Below, piece by piece: positions 1-11,482 of a stretch of DNA of 64,000 bases. The notes under the pieces were generated by a model. That model had not been told where the DNA came from. It saw nothing but the letters and a program-made list of their open reading frames with translations, and ran no database searches. The DNA lies in assembly GCF_014898055.3 (NCBI RefSeq), contig NW_023601543.1, positions 61,641,782-61,705,781 of the forward strand. The letters run 5' to 3'. This DNA is from Talpa occidentalis. Lineage: Eukaryota > Chordata > Mammalia > Eulipotyphla > Talpidae. Each line of letters opens with the position of its first letter. Positions within the stretch are counted from its first letter, which is position 1. A program made the translations under genes and the position numbers.

Positions 1-395
1 CACATCTTCACCAACATTTATTTCTGGTCTTTTTGATATGGGCTATTCTCACTGGAGTGAACTGTTAACTCATTGTGGTGTTGATTTGCATTTCCCTGAT
101 AAGCGACCATGAGCAGTTCTTCATGTGCTTCCTGGCCACCTGTAAGTCTTCTTTGGAGATGTGTCTATACAGCTCTTCTGCCCATTTTTTGATTGGGTTA
201 TTTCTTTTCTTTTTTTTTTGAGTTGTATGAATTCTTTGCAGATCTTGGAAATCAGCCCTTTGTCAGATGTATGATGTGCAAATACTTTCTCCCATTCAGT
301 AAGGTGTTTTTGTTTTCATGATAGTTTCTTTCACTGTGCAGCTTTTTAATTCGATATAGCCCCATTGTTTATTTTTGCTTTGGAGTAGGAATGTA
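1..395 (-). mobile_element. L1 ORF2 fragment, inverted 5' half of a twin-primed L1
   Basis: Read on the minus strand, this encodes decayed L1 ORF2 C-terminal sequence: a KKWAEEL-like stretch, then HMKNCS, then an [15 protein letters not shown] stretch, with stops and frameshifts. The order of these motifs shows that it runs from near the SFCTAK region (position about 345) to the cysteine-rich region (position 1). The following L1 sequence from 740 is on the plus strand and continues where this half leaves off. That is the arrangement left by twin priming with 5' inversion. The left end and its TSD lie outside the window. Confidence 0.85.
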
Positions 396-411
396 GACTA
401 ATGTTATTTCT

Positions 412-723
412 TTTTTTTTTTTTTAAACTATAGTAATTTTTTTTTTTTTTAAGATTTTATTTATTTATTTATTTATACAAGCACTGGGTACAGTCAGAAG
501 CGCGGGAGGGTGAGAGAATTCACCAGAGCCAGAGCGGGGAGCAGAGCAGGCAGAGGGACCGAAGTACACTGCTGAGGGGAGCAGCGGGTGGCAGGAGAGG
601 TCTGCGCAACATGTGGGACCCTCCTCCAGTGGCCGGGGAGCAGCTGGGGATCGAACCGGCGCCTCAGAGGCCGCGGGCAGCTTCGCAACCCAGCGCTCAA
701 CCGCTGCGCCACCGGGGAGGCCC
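412..723 (-). mobile_element. tRNA-derived SINE (GC-rich young-type subfamily)
   Basis: The poly(T)-like tail is at the left and the GGGCCTCCCC head (reversed) at the right end. A perfect 16-bp TSD, gactaatgttatttct, lies at 396-411 and 724-739. The element sits at the junction of the two L1 halves. Its tail contains a short non-A block (an ACTATAG-like interruption near 427-435) between two homopolymer runs. Tail wording is GTACCCAGTGCTTGTATAAA, typical of the GC-rich subfamily. Confidence 0.95.
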
Positions 724-739
724 GACTAATGTTATTTCT

Positions 740-1256
740 ATGGAAAACCATATGGAAGTTTCTTAAAACATTGAAAATAGATCAAACTTAGGATACAACA
801 ATTTCACTCCTTGGTATCTACCAAAAAAAATACAAAAGCACTCATTTGAAGGGATATATGCACTCCTGGGTTCATTGCAGCACTGTTTACAATAGCTAAG
901 CTATGAAAACACAGTAAGTACATAATAATAGTTTCGTGGATCGGTGTGTGTGCACCTGTGAAAACACTCACACACATATATATCCAGGGAAAGGCAAATA
1001 AAACAAGTATGAATTCACTAATATAATGCAACATAAATAAGAAAGCAAGGGAAAGCAAAAATAAACCCTCGAAATCTCACTGTAGAACTGAGATTACTGG
1101 AAAAGCAGGGTGGTGGGAGTGATTACAAAGGGGGGAGGGGCCCCAATGGACTATGGTGGAGGATTAGTGGGTTTTGGTGGTGAGTGCGGTGTGGTAACAT
1201 ACATCTGAAAAAATGTAAACTTGTACCCATAAAACAAATAAAGTGTTTTAACCTCA
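740..1256 (+). mobile_element. L1 3' end (ORF2 C-terminus and 3'UTR), forward half of twin-primed L1
   Basis: The plus strand starts with a decayed WRFLK-like ORF2 segment, then the familiar CACTCCTGGGTTCATTGCAGC-type block (about 862-882), and ends with a 3'UTR containing an AATAAA at about 1238. Stops and frameshifts make it non-coding. With the inverted segment at 1-395 it forms one insertion. The 1257-1333 stretch after it is unassigned. Confidence 0.85.
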
Positions 1257-1333
1257 TTCTCCAAGAACAGTTTTATTTCTCCCTACTCCATTACCAAACT
1301 TTCTCTCCTTTATCTCAAGATTGCCACAGTTTT

Positions 1334-1637
1334 GTTTTTTCTTAAATAGTATCTTTAGTTTTTTGTTTTTTTTTTTAAGATTTATTTATTTATTTATACA
1401 AGCACTGGGTACAGTCAGAAGCGCGGGAGGGTGAGAGAATTCACCAGAGCCAGAGCGGGGAACAGAACAGGCAGATGGACCAAAATACACTGCCGAGGGG
1501 AGCAGCGGGCGCAGCAGGAAAGGCCTGTCGCGCCATGTGGGACCCTTGCCAGTGGCCGGGGATTGAACCGGCACTGCAGAGGCTGCAGGCAGCTTTGCAG
1601 CCCAGCGCTCAACCGCTGCACCACCAGGGGAGGCCCA
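1334..1637 (-). mobile_element. tRNA-derived SINE (GC-rich subfamily) with extended tail
   Basis: The TSD is attgccacagtttt at 1320-1333 and 1638-1651. Between the left TSD and the SINE body are about 40 bases (1335-1376) that contain a non-A block, cttaaatagtatctttag, between poly(T) runs. This suggests that the transcript carried a little flanking DNA from its source locus. The body has intact A- and B-box-like motifs. Confidence 0.93.
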
Positions 1638-1652
1638 ATTGCCACAGTTTTT

Positions 1653-2165
1653 TCATATTTTTTTATTTTATTTTAGTGGGTAACGTTGGTTTACAATGTT
1701 GTTTATGTTTTACAAGTATAGGATTCCCCTTTCAGCTGTTGTTTTTTAACTTGGGTACAGGCCAGAAGTGCAGGGGTGGGATAGGGTGAGAGAATTCAAC
1801 AGAGACAGAGCGGGGAGAAGAACAGGCAGATTGACTGAAACACTTGCTTATGGGAGGATCAGGCAAGACAGGAGAGGTCTGCTGCACCATGTGGGTAGCT
1901 CCCTGACTGGAGATCGAACTTGTGCTGCAGAGGCTGTGGATAGCTTCACAGTGCTGCGCTTTACCCCTTGCCCCACCAGGGAGGCCCCCTTTCAGCTGTT
2001 GTTGCCACACCATACCCACCACCAAAGCACACATAGTCCTCTACGGTAGTCAGTTTTGCTCCCTCTCCACTTGGCTCTCGCCTGTGCCCCAACTTCTCCC
2101 TCACTAGTAACCTCAGTTCTATAGACAGATTTCTAGGGTCGATGTTAAAACAACCATCAGACTCA
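1653..2165 (-). mobile_element. L1 3' end (3'UTR), minus strand
   Basis: The plus strand reads GTGGGTAACGTTGGTTTACA after a T-rich tail, then CACACCATACCCACCACCAA. This matches the reverse complement of a laurasiatherian-type L1 3'UTR and is clearly homologous to the better preserved copy at 10986-11372. A SINE (1744-1985) splits it. The right boundary is uncertain. Confidence 0.75.
1744..1985 (-). mobile_element. tRNA-derived SINE, older diverged copy
   Basis: It is inserted in the L1 3'UTR with a perfect 18-bp TSD, cccctttcagctgttgtt, at 726-743 of the second kilobase (1726-1743) and at 1986-2003. The tail is short and lacks the usual TTTATTTATT run. The box-B-like region is diverged (GATCGAACTTGTGC). 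Confidence 0.93.
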
Positions 2166-2209
2166 TAATCTATGGATGAATAAGTAGGTAAAACAGTATA
2201 TTTGGAATA

Positions 2210-2924
2210 GGATATCACTTACTCTTTATCTGCAGCTTATTATTGTCTCAAATCTATGTACCATTTGTACAATCACAGAAACAAACATGAAGATATAAAA
2301 GTATGCTTATGGCTAAGACATGAGACAATTAAAAAAAAAAAAACCTCAGAAAAAATATTGAGTAAAAACAAATCTCACACTTAACCTAGGCTTTGCAGAA
2401 ACACACACACATGTGTTCACTCATTTTCTCCATGCTCCTGTGCACACGTGTCTGTTCTCCAGTATCTAACTATTGAACATTATCTTGTTTCCACGTTTTA
2501 TTTAAAAAATACTGAGCTTATTATTTTCTTAAAAGATACAGTGTTGTCAACTACTTTACTTTGATAAACATAATAAAAAATAAAAGCAAAAAACTCCATA
2601 AATTTATCATCAATATTTCCTACAATTTTCACTCAATAAAAGTTCATAATTTTAAGACAAAACAATAAAAGAGAAAACTCTAGGTTTAGAGGAACTAAAA
2701 TCACCATATATGGTGCAATCATTGGTGACACGCTCTTCCTACACCAAAAGAGTCTTGTGAACATTTGTAGTAAATACACACCCTCAACATGTAACAAAGT
2801 TGGTGAGATGTAGGTGCAGAAATTAACAGTGGCTCTCTTGTCCCCAAAGTCCTTGCATATATACCTCATCCCATCATCATATGTCTTTTCATGTAAGAGT
2901 TGTGATCATGCTGTTTTTTCCCTT
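2210..2924. other. Unassigned AT-rich DNA
   Basis: I recognise no gene or repeat family here. There is an A-run at 2331-2343 and a short CA run near 2401-2411. The longest open frames (for example 2633-2869 minus) have no protein-like composition. Confidence 0.5.
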
Positions 2925-3169
2925 CAATTTTCAGCAGTTTTATTGATACATAATGGACAAACAAGCTGCACATATTTAAAACACATAATTTGATGTTTTG
3001 ACATATGTATACATACATGACATCATTACATAAAACAAAATGGTGAACATATGTAATACTCCCCAAACTTTCCTCGTGTCTCTTTATATTTTCTCCTTTC
3101 AATACCTTAGACCACTTCTCCCAGACAACCACTTTGATGTTTTTTCATGGTATGTTAGTGTGTACATTA
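2925..3169 (-). mobile_element. Old L1 (L1M-like) 3' end
   Basis: The plus strand reads TTTTATTGATACATAATGGA and then TTTGACATATGTATACATAC, the reverse complement of an old L1 3'UTR. The same motif order occurs at 42225-42350. Boundaries are approximate, and the SINE at 3170 interrupts it. Confidence 0.6.
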
Positions 3170-3433
3170 TCCCCTGGTGGCACAGGGGATAAAGTCTCAG
3201 TGCTGTCAAGCTATCCACAGCCTATGCAGCCTGAGTTCGATCCCCGGACAGGGAGATGACCCACATGGCTCAGCAGCCCTCTCCTGTCTCGTTCGCTGCT
3301 CCCCTCAGCAGTGTATTTAGGTATATCTGCCTGTTCTGCTCCCCACTATCTCTCTGGTGAATCCTATCAGCCCCTGCACCTCTGGCCTACATCCCAGTTC
3401 TTGTATGCATAAATAAACTAAATAAATTAAAAT
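3170..3433 (+). mobile_element. tRNA-derived SINE, diverged copy
   Basis: The head is eroded (CCCCTGGTGGCACAGGGGAT) but is followed by the tRNA-like part ending in GAGTTCGATCCCCGG (B box). The body includes CAGCAGTGTATTTAGGTA and the tail is GCATAAATAAACTAAATAAATT. No clear TSD is visible. Confidence 0.9.
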
Positions 3434-5544
3434 TACATCCAACTCTCTGTGCACCTTTCCTCTCTCTGGTGCCCGGCTCAGCTATTTAGATAACCTCGTT
3501 CCCCCACTCTTGTTCTATCTCCTTAACTCAGAAACACCACCAGGCTCTGCCTGGGTTGATCCTTCTGCACCACAGCCTGAAAACACTCGCAAAACATTGG
3601 TTGGGGGTAATCCAGGTTTCACTTCATTTATTTCCCTCTCCTTTAAAAAAGTTTTGCATGGGTCAAAAAGCTTCAGGGGTTCCCCCCTCAACCTATGATC
3701 TTTTATAATTGTTCATTTTATGCTTAACCTTTAGTGGGTTGTTTTTTTTTTAAAGGAATAAAGATGAGCAAGTTTGTGGGAGTTCTACTCTTCATGACTC
3801 TTTTGAGACAGAGAAATGCCTTCAAGAGCTCCATTCTCTAATGTCTGGGGTGTGTTGTTAATTAGCAGAAAATCTTTTTCTCTGTTTTTGGACCTTCGGT
3901 AAATGTTCGGCTTCTGATCTTGTCTCTTAGGCCCACTCATAGGTCAGACTGAAAATGGGCAATGTGTCACTTTACCCTTGATTTCTTGGTTTCCCCAGAA
4001 TGTAGGAGGGTCAAGGAGCCAGTGGCTGAGTTGAAGGCAGGAGAAAAGTTTATTTGAAGCACAAGCAAAGCAAATCTTTATCTGAAGCAAAAGCAGCAAA
4101 GCTCCCTTTACCAGGAGGGGACTCGAAAATGAGTTGCCATTGGTGGGTTTTAAGAGGCTGCTTTTATCTGTTGGGATTTTGTGTTAGTCTTTGTTCTCTC
4201 TTTTTCTTGCAGGGGAGGGGGGCGGGGGAGGGGGAGAGGGATTGTTAGAGGGCAGTTTCGCATTTTTGTTTCTTTGCAGCTGCTATCCACTGACCTTGGC
4301 CTGTTGCTGCCTGGACACCTTCTCCACTTGCCGGCACCATCTCCTCTCACCCCCACTTCCCTAGCTCCCTGCAGTTGTCTCCTGACCTAGGTCATTCCCA
4401 CACTCAGTACCCTTGCATAGTTTCTGGACTGTCTTGTTAATTTCCTGCTCTAGTAGAGTACTCTTCCGTCATTCTTCTCCACCAAATTTTACCCTTTATT
4501 TCAATCCCATCCCAAACCCTATTTCTATTTCTCCACCTACTTAGTTTCTATCTCCATAAAGCATGCAAGTTTCATTTGGACAAGATCCTCTTGAGGGTCC
4601 TTCCAGCTCTGAGGCAAGTTTTGTGGGAGGCCAAGATTATTCTCTCCCTTCCCTAAAGTACACCTCTTGGCATTAATTAACATTGAATTATATTCTAAGA
4701 TATATAGCTTCAACACTGTCTGACAAATATTCCATCATAAGTAAATTCAAAATAAATTTTGTAGTAAAATGGATGAATGAGGGTTTTTTTTTTGTTCTAG
4801 TTATTCAATGCATATGTTTTTCCCTTTAAATCAGAGAATAAGTTTCCTGAAGGCATTGCAATTTTTTTTTTTTTTTTTGCTTATTTGATATTACATACAA
4901 GACCTACGCTATCCTGGAGGCACTGTGGAGAGGACTTTGCCACCAAAAATCTATTAGCAACCTGAATTCCAGAATCATGGTGCCAGGCTCAGCTGATAAT
5001 AGGAAGCCCCAAAGTAAATATATGTTGAATGAACAATGAGGTGGTACTGGAATAGAGTTTAGCAAGACATTCATGCTTACACAGAGAAACAAAGATGCAG
5101 ATAGTGCAGACACACTCAAATTTTATTGTTTGTTTGATACATCTGCTGCTTTGAGGCTTATATTTAATGTGAATCTATTGAATGATTTACAGGTATGCTC
5201 ATATACTGAGATGAAGGGATTTATTATAAATCTCCCTCCTTGTGCTGTAGGATACTATACATTTTTCAATGCTGTAAACATAAATAGAAAAGTGTTTTGT
5301 CTGTGACAAGGACAAATGCCAGTTCACAACGCTCTTAAAGATGCAGAGTTTTGAATTTGAGCTCTCATTATTATTGTGTCCTGATTCGAGAGGTAAGCAT
5401 AAAAATGATTTATGCTTATAAATTTTATTCCATAACCCTTTGTAATAAGGAAAAAAACAATAAGTTATATAAAAGTAACACTTATAGAAAATAGTGGTAA
5501 GCAAAAATAAGAAAACCATCCCTATGTCCATCATAGATAACCAC
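3434..5544. other. Unassigned DNA, possible old repeats
   Basis: I see no gene in this stretch. It holds a G-rich tract at about 4210-4240, homopolymer T runs at 4787 and 4862-4879, and AT-rich DNA from 5060 on. Open frames of 60-120 codons on both strands overlap one another and match no family I know. Confidence 0.5.
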
Positions 5545-5915
5545 TGATAACATTTTAGCACCTATTCTCTCAGTCTCTTTATATACATTTAATTCAAATA
5601 TGCAATTATGCTGAACGTATTATTTTTTACGTGAGTTTTCATTTAATATCATGGAAAGTATTCAACATACATTCATAAAAATTCTCCACATCATCATTTC
5701 TCACTGCTGCCTGGCATTTCAATGAATAGATCTACTGTAATTTACTTATCCAAACCCCTAATTTGGGTCATTTTAGTCGTTTACAGTATTTGTGCTGTCA
5801 TGAAATTACAGCAATAAGTGTTCTTGCCACTAAAGTTGTATACATATCTTTCACTAGTTCCTTAAAATATGTCCCTAAAGGAAGACTTTTTGGGCCAAGA
5901 AATGTGCAAAAATGT
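5545..5915 (-). mobile_element. Old L1/HAL1-like fragment
   Basis: The plus strand contains the decayed order of motifs seen in reverse-complemented old L1 elements: sequence resembling a low-level 'place of the beating' block near 5690, a TTTGGGTCATTTTAGTCGTT-type block at 5762 and a GGGCCAAGAAATGTGC block at 5891. There is no reading frame. The family assignment is by resemblance only. Confidence 0.5.
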
Positions 5916-7256
5916 AAGGCTTTTGACACCAAATCTAACCTCATTCGAATTGTATCTCCCAGCAATGCATCTAGGTTTTTAAATATGATTTTATTTGTAC
6001 TTACAGTCTTTATGCAAGAGAAGTTTAAATCATGTGTATTACATAGTTGAGGAAATCAGGGTACAGATGAATTGAACACACAGCATTGCCCCCAGAATTA
6101 TTATCCTACATTCTACATTCATTGTACTCTTAGTACAGTGCTTGTTGCATCCACCCAACTAGTGTTTGGAAAAACTGAGTCCGGGAAAATACCCAGTAAA
6201 ATTATGGTTTATTACTCAAACATGAATGAAAACAAAGTTAATTAACCTGCAAAGCCTATGATAGTTAATAGGAGTCTGGTTTCTGTAATTGATTTGCCAT
6301 GAGGAGGCAGCAGAAAATTGCTTTTGTTTTTTTCCCAAGAGTGAAGTGTGGTTTCACTGAGATGATTTCTTTTTTACTTTGCTACTTGTTGCATAATCAC
6401 AAGTTACAAAATTTTGCTTTGTACCCAAACTGACATTTATGAAATTAGCGCTACCAGTTTGATTGGTACAAAGAGATTGAAAATAAGTTTTGTATATTTG
6501 CTCATGGAATCTTAGCTCTCCCTAAAATATTTTCTTTCATGTATGAGAGATTATCCCACTATATGTTTTGAGCTAGACTTGAAGAAGTTGATCTCTTTTT
6601 AGAACAACAAGATTCTAACGCCAATACAATTTTGTTCTTGATGTAGTTCCTTTACAGTTATTAATTCTCCAGGATGCCACTGTGATACCATAAATAAACA
6701 AATAAGCAGTCTGGTACAATTAATCACTACCAAAAAAAACCTCAATTACTTCCACCTGAGGCTTTTTGGACCACAGACATCTATGTGAACAAGGCTGGTT
6801 CAGCCTACTGGAGGATGAGAAAGCACATGGAAGAAAGTCATCTCAAGCAAGACTGTTACAGGCCAGACAGGGCTCACAGGAGTGCTTCCCAACAAGAACC
6901 AGTCTTAGCTTGACCCAGACAAGAACCAATCAGCTAATCCACAGACCCATTATCTATGGTTTTCTTTTTTGGGAGGAGAGGTCAAAGGAAGTAGAGCTGC
7001 ACTTCAATGATATTTATGGTCATATATACCTTGGGTCTACAGCAGTTGAGCCAATAATGATGAACTATCTTTATTCTGCTTTGAATTCAGGCAGAAGCAA
7101 GTCTGAGACAAAAAACTCTGTTTCTGTTTTGGCAGGTTTTATGGATGTGGACCCATGAAGTGGTCCGATTGTATTTGTATATAATAATGACTTACCCCGT
7201 CACTGGAATTTACACCACTAATGACACTTAGGAACTCACTTAGAAATAATTAATTG
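5916..7256. other. Unassigned DNA with possible MaLR-like relic
   Basis: Around 6790-6960 a CTACTGGAGGATGAGAAAGC block followed by CACAGA resembles the 3' part of MaLR LTRs, but too weakly to annotate. An open frame of 130 codons (6766-7158, plus) has no recognisable domain and no splice or promoter context. Confidence 0.4.
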
Positions 7257-7540
7257 GGCCTCCCTGGTAGCACAACAGGTTAAGCGGCAGCACTATGAAG
7301 CAATCTGTAGCCACTGCAGCACAAGTTCGATCGCTGGCCAGGGAGCTACCCACATGGCACAGCAGACCTCTCCTGTTTTGCCCGCTGCTTCCCTCAGCAG
7401 TGTATTTCCCCTCAGCAGTCAGTCTGCCTATTCTGCTCCCCACACTCTCTGGTGAATCCTCTCACCCCACCCCCCGCACCTCTGACCTGCACCCCAGTTC
7501 TTGTATGCATAAATCAATAAATCTTTAAAAAAAGAAATAA
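7257..7540 (+). mobile_element. tRNA-derived SINE with internal duplication
   Basis: It starts GGGCCTCCCTGGTAGCACAA, with B box GTTCGATCGC and tail GCATAAATCAATAAATC. It has a short internal repeat at 7389-7424, where a CCCTCAGCAG-containing block occurs twice. An imperfect TSD resembling aaataattaattg precedes it, with a related sequence after the tail. Confidence 0.92.
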
Positions 7541-8939
7541 ATAATTGACCTGGTGTCTGGTCACTCCTAACCATATGTTATGACCACATTAAATGATATT
7601 TTGTTTTCCAAACACCTCAAAGAGCACAACACTGGCATACTTTCACTTTGATTGTCTTTCCCACCTTCTCTCTTTATCAAAATATTTTGGGAAGCCTAAG
7701 AACTAACTCATGTCCTTCAAACTTTTCTCTTCTATGTAATAGAAGTCTCCAATCTCCAGTATAATGAATTTCTCTGTTTATTTAATACTCATTTTGTAAT
7801 GCTTATTTCAGTTTGACTTGAAGTCAAAGATCTACAAGTCTGTCAATATTATCTACTCTTAAAAACTAAGAAAAAGTAAAGCAAGTTTCAGATAGTGTTT
7901 TAAAGTATTTTTCTTATAAAATCTTATCACTACTTTCTTCACTGGGGGATGGAGTGGGGACAAAAGTCATTGTTGCTATATTTAGAGTACAGAGAGCAAG
8001 TGTATATGTCTTAAATTGTATAATGGAATCAGAATTAACTATGTTCTAGTCATACAACTCAGCCCAATAACTGTTCTTAATTCTATTATTAAAGTTTTCA
8101 AAAGAAAAATGGAGTAGACCTCCACTTCTAGAATTCTAGCACAGAGAAAAACAACAACAACGAGAAAAACCTTACCCAGTTCAGGTGGAGAAGAGTGATT
8201 AGGAAAATCTCATCAATATTCTGAATGCTACAGGCAATATTCCATCCATCTTGTTAAGGGACCTAAACTTAAGTCGGTGACTCCCCTAAATGGAGGGCAG
8301 ACACACCCAAGCCTTGATCTGATTTTTAAGGCACTTCTATCCCAGGAGAAAAAAAAATCACTCTAGAAACATTTTTATTGGTCATATTTTATCATGAGGA
8401 CAGGAAGGGGAAGTTAAGGAAAGGACATTCAATGATGATTTATAAAAAACACACACCTAAGTAGGTCCCTTTCCTATATTAAAAAACTTTTTACAATAAT
8501 GCGCCATTTAATTGAAACATGTTGGTTAATCAAGGAGAAATAAAATAAGTTTATAAATCAACAGGAGAGATGAAAAGCCATTTTGCACCATGGAGTCATA
8601 GTAACTAGGCATTCAGTATCATCAGCTAGCATGGGGTCTCACCTGTAGTGTAAATTCTAAAAAGGTTTTAGTCTGCAAAACAAAAGTGATACAATTGAGT
8701 TAACAGAGCTTTAATAATATAAAAATATGCCAATAATAATAATAGAAAGAAGACTGATTTTATCACGTAGTCATTGTAGATCAATAATGCACAATAACAT
8801 GGGCATGAAAAGCCATCAGTGACAAAAGACATTTAATGATTCATGAGTGCATTAAGTTCATAAAAATAGTAAGCTTACAAGAGTACATATTAATCTTTTT
8901 CTGAATCAATAGCTTTGGAACTGAATACATGAAAGTGGA
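7541..8939. other. Unassigned AT-rich DNA
   Basis: I see no gene, clear repeat or RNA gene. The stretch is AT-rich with many short A runs. Confidence 0.5.
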
Positions 8940-9900
8940 ATTTTTTTAATAATGTATTCCTTAAATTCTTTTTCAAATATTTGTTTGAAATATTTAAAAC
9001 ATAAAATTACAAACAACAATATAATAGCTATATATCCTCCACCAATATTTAACACATCTTAAAATTTTGTCATATCTCCTTGGAATTTTCTTTTATTTAT
9101 TTATTTATTTTTATTGAAACCATTATCTGCACATACATTTCTTTTTTGAAGATTTATTTATTTATTTATACAAGCACTGGGTACAGTCAGAAGCGCGGGA
9201 GGGTGAGAGAATCCACCAGAGCCAGAGCGGGAAGCAGAGCAGGCAGAAGGACCGAAGTCCACTGCTGAGGGGAGCAGCGGGCAGCAGGAGAGTTCTGCGC
9301 GCCATGTGGGATCCTCCTCCGGTGGCCGGGGAGCAGCCAGGGATCGCACTGGCGCTGCAGAGGCTGCGGGCAGCTTCTCAACCCAGCGCTCAACCGCTGC
9401 GCCACTGGGGAGGCCCTAGAATTTTCTTTTAAAAAAGAAAATAAGATAAACACATTTGAAGACTTACTTGGAGATTTCCATGATCTCTCTCTCCTCCACC
9501 ACCCCAAGAGCTTAGCACTAACCTAAGACTAGAGTTTTTCATTTCCGTGTCTTTATACTTTCATAACACGTGCAGTTATCAATAAATTTTGTGTGTTTAC
9601 AATTTTATGTAAGTGATCTTGCGATTGATACTCTTATCCTTCATCTTCTTACCTTCACATCTGAGAGGTTTAGGATAAGTACTATTATTGAATCAGACTG
9701 TTAAATTTCCGTTAAGCGTTCATCTCATATCAAATCCCTTATCCAAGTAATCATTTCTGGGTTTCCTTTGGAAGCTCATTCTGTGTTTTGTTTCTTTTAT
9801 TAATGATGTACCATTATTTTACATCCTTATTTGTTTTTTCACAGTCTAGATTTTCTCTCCTCAGGTATGATCACCACAGTTTTCCCACCTTTAGTCCTCA
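8940..9900 (-). mobile_element. Old L1/HAL1-like fragment, split by a SINE
   Basis: On both sides of the SINE at 9096-9418 the plus strand resembles reverse-complemented old L1/HAL1 DNA, for example the blocks near 9000-9070 and 9535-9640. Similarity is weak and the limits are guesses. Confidence 0.35.
9096..9418 (-). mobile_element. tRNA-derived SINE (GC-rich subfamily) with 3' extension
   Basis: The TSD gaattttctttta lies at 9083-9095 and 9419-9431. The SINE body is 9149-9416. About 50 bases (9096-9148) lie between the A-rich body tail and the TSD. Read on the SINE strand they are a unique sequence that ends in its own AATAAAAATAAATAAATAAA. This looks like a 3' transduction or read-through tail. 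Confidence 0.93.
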
Positions 9901-9917
9901 AGTAGAATATTTTTATT

Positions 9918-10183
9918 TTTTTTGAAGATTTATTTATTTATGCATACAAGAACTGGGACACAGGCCAGAGGTGTGGGGGTGAGAGGACTCACCAGAGACA
10001 GAGTAGGGAACAGAAGAGGCAGATTGACTGAAATACACTGCTGAGGGGAATAGCAGGCGAGTCAGGAGAGGTCTGTTGCGCCCTTTGGGTAGTTTCCTGG
10101 CCTGGGATCGAACTCATGCTGCAGTGGCTGCGGACAGCTTCATAGGTTGCATTTTAACCCCTTGTGCCACTGGGGAGGCCCTT
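9918..10183 (-). mobile_element. tRNA-derived SINE (GCATAAATAAA-tail subfamily)
   Basis: The approximate TSD gaatatttttatt is at 9905-9917, with gaatatttttagt at 10184-10196 (one or two mismatches). The body carries the CACTGCTGAGGGGAATAGC and GATCGAACTC motifs on the plus strand. Confidence 0.92.
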
Positions 10184-10698
10184 GGAATATTTTTAGTAAG
10201 TGCAGTAATAAGGGTGACAATGCTGTGCAAAGGTGCTTATCTGTGGTGTATCTCCAGTGTATACCTACATACGAATACAATATTAAAAGGTTTAGCCTGC
10301 ACTAAATCCAGAAATGCTCTCCATAACAAACTCATTATTAGATGCATTGGTGGACCATGGTTAATTATAGTGTGTCAAGGAATGGTTCTCTGCTTAAGCC
10401 TCTCTTTTAGAAAATGGAAACTCTTATAAGTTCATTTACTCACTTCCACTGGGTCATGAAGGAAACAGTGTGTTAATGCATGCAATGCAAACACTCCCAA
10501 CCTCCATCCCACTCCAGGAATTCTGACTAGTGAGCTGAGGACAAATAGATGACCTGAAATATCTCCATGGAGAGAAATGACTGCTTGTGAAACCTACTTT
10601 CTGACCTCTCCCTAGTGTCTTTCAGGAACCAAAGTAATTTTGCAAGATTCAAAATCTCCAAATATTTCCTTTCTAGTTCTCATCATATCTTTTATGTC
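10184..10698. other. Unassigned DNA
   Basis: I see nothing identifiable. A 117-codon frame that starts inside the preceding SINE runs into this stretch but is not protein-like. Confidence 0.5.
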
Positions 10699-10716
10699 TT
10701 TAAAAATATTTTTATT

Positions 10717-10985
10717 GGGGGCCTCCCTGGTGGCTCAGGGGTTAAAGTCTCAACACTACCAAGCTATCACCAGCCACTGTGACATGTGTTCAATCCGTGG
10801 CCAGGGAACTAACCCACATGGCGCAGCAGACGTGTCCTGTCTCTCCTGTTGCTCCCCTCAGCAGTGTATTTCAGTAGATCTGCCTGTTCTGCTCCCCACT
10901 CTGTCTCTGGTGAATCCTCTCACCCCCGGAACCTCTAGCCTACACCCCAGTTCTTGTATGCAGAAAGAAATAAAAATAAATCTTT
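10717..10985 (+). mobile_element. tRNA-derived SINE at the 3' end of an L1
   Basis: It starts GGGGCCTCCCTGGTGGCTCA. The TSD is aaaaatatttttattg at 10701-10716 and aataatatttttattg at 10986-11001, which is itself the L1 tail junction. The B box is degraded (TGTTCAATCCGTGG). Confidence 0.93.
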
Positions 10986-11372
10986 AATAATATTTTTATT
11001 GAGGTAACATTGGTTAACAACACTATGTATGACTTAGAGGTTTAGGATCTCACCCTTCAGGTGTATGTAATAACACCACACCCACCACCAAGGCACCTAT
11101 AGTGATCCACCAACGTAAAGTAAATTGACTCCCTCCTCTCCTTTACTCTCCCCTTGCCCCTCTGTCCAGCAACCTCAGTTCTATAGTCAGATTTCATCTG
11201 ACCCATTGTTGGTTTCATCTGACCCATTGTTTTGTTTCTCTGTTTTACATGTAAGTGACACCATTCAGTATAAACCTTTTGATTTATTTTGTTTAGCATT
11301 ATCCCCTCTAGTTCCACACATGCTGTTGCAAAAAGCGAGAGTTTATCTTTTTTATAGCTGAGTAGTAAAGAT
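10986..11372 (-). mobile_element. L1 3' end (3'UTR), minus strand
   Basis: The plus strand reads TATTTTTATTGAGGTAACAT, then CACCACACCCACCACCAAGG, and later the TTTTATAGCTGAGTAGTAAA block, the reverse complement of an L1 3' region. There is a short tandem duplication (TTTCATCTGACCCATTGTT, twice) at 11190-11232. The right end runs into a microsatellite. Confidence 0.8.
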
Positions 11373-11386
11373 TTCTCTCTCTTGCG

Positions 11387-11482
<96 letters not shown>
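11373..11482. repeat. (CT)n followed by (CA)n microsatellite
   Basis: The CT/TC tract runs to about 11437 and switches directly to an uninterrupted CA tract up to 11482. A pyrimidine tract joined to an alternating purine-pyrimidine tract is typical of polymorphic mammalian loci. Confidence 0.97.

Noticed and set aside
6766..7158. 130-codon plus-strand frame
   Set aside because: It has no recognisable domain, no splice or promoter context, and part resembles a decayed MaLR LTR.
11373..11482. Repeated units as a CRISPR array or satellite
   Set aside because: These are simple dinucleotide microsatellites in mammalian DNA. No regularly spaced repeats with unique spacers occur anywhere in the window.
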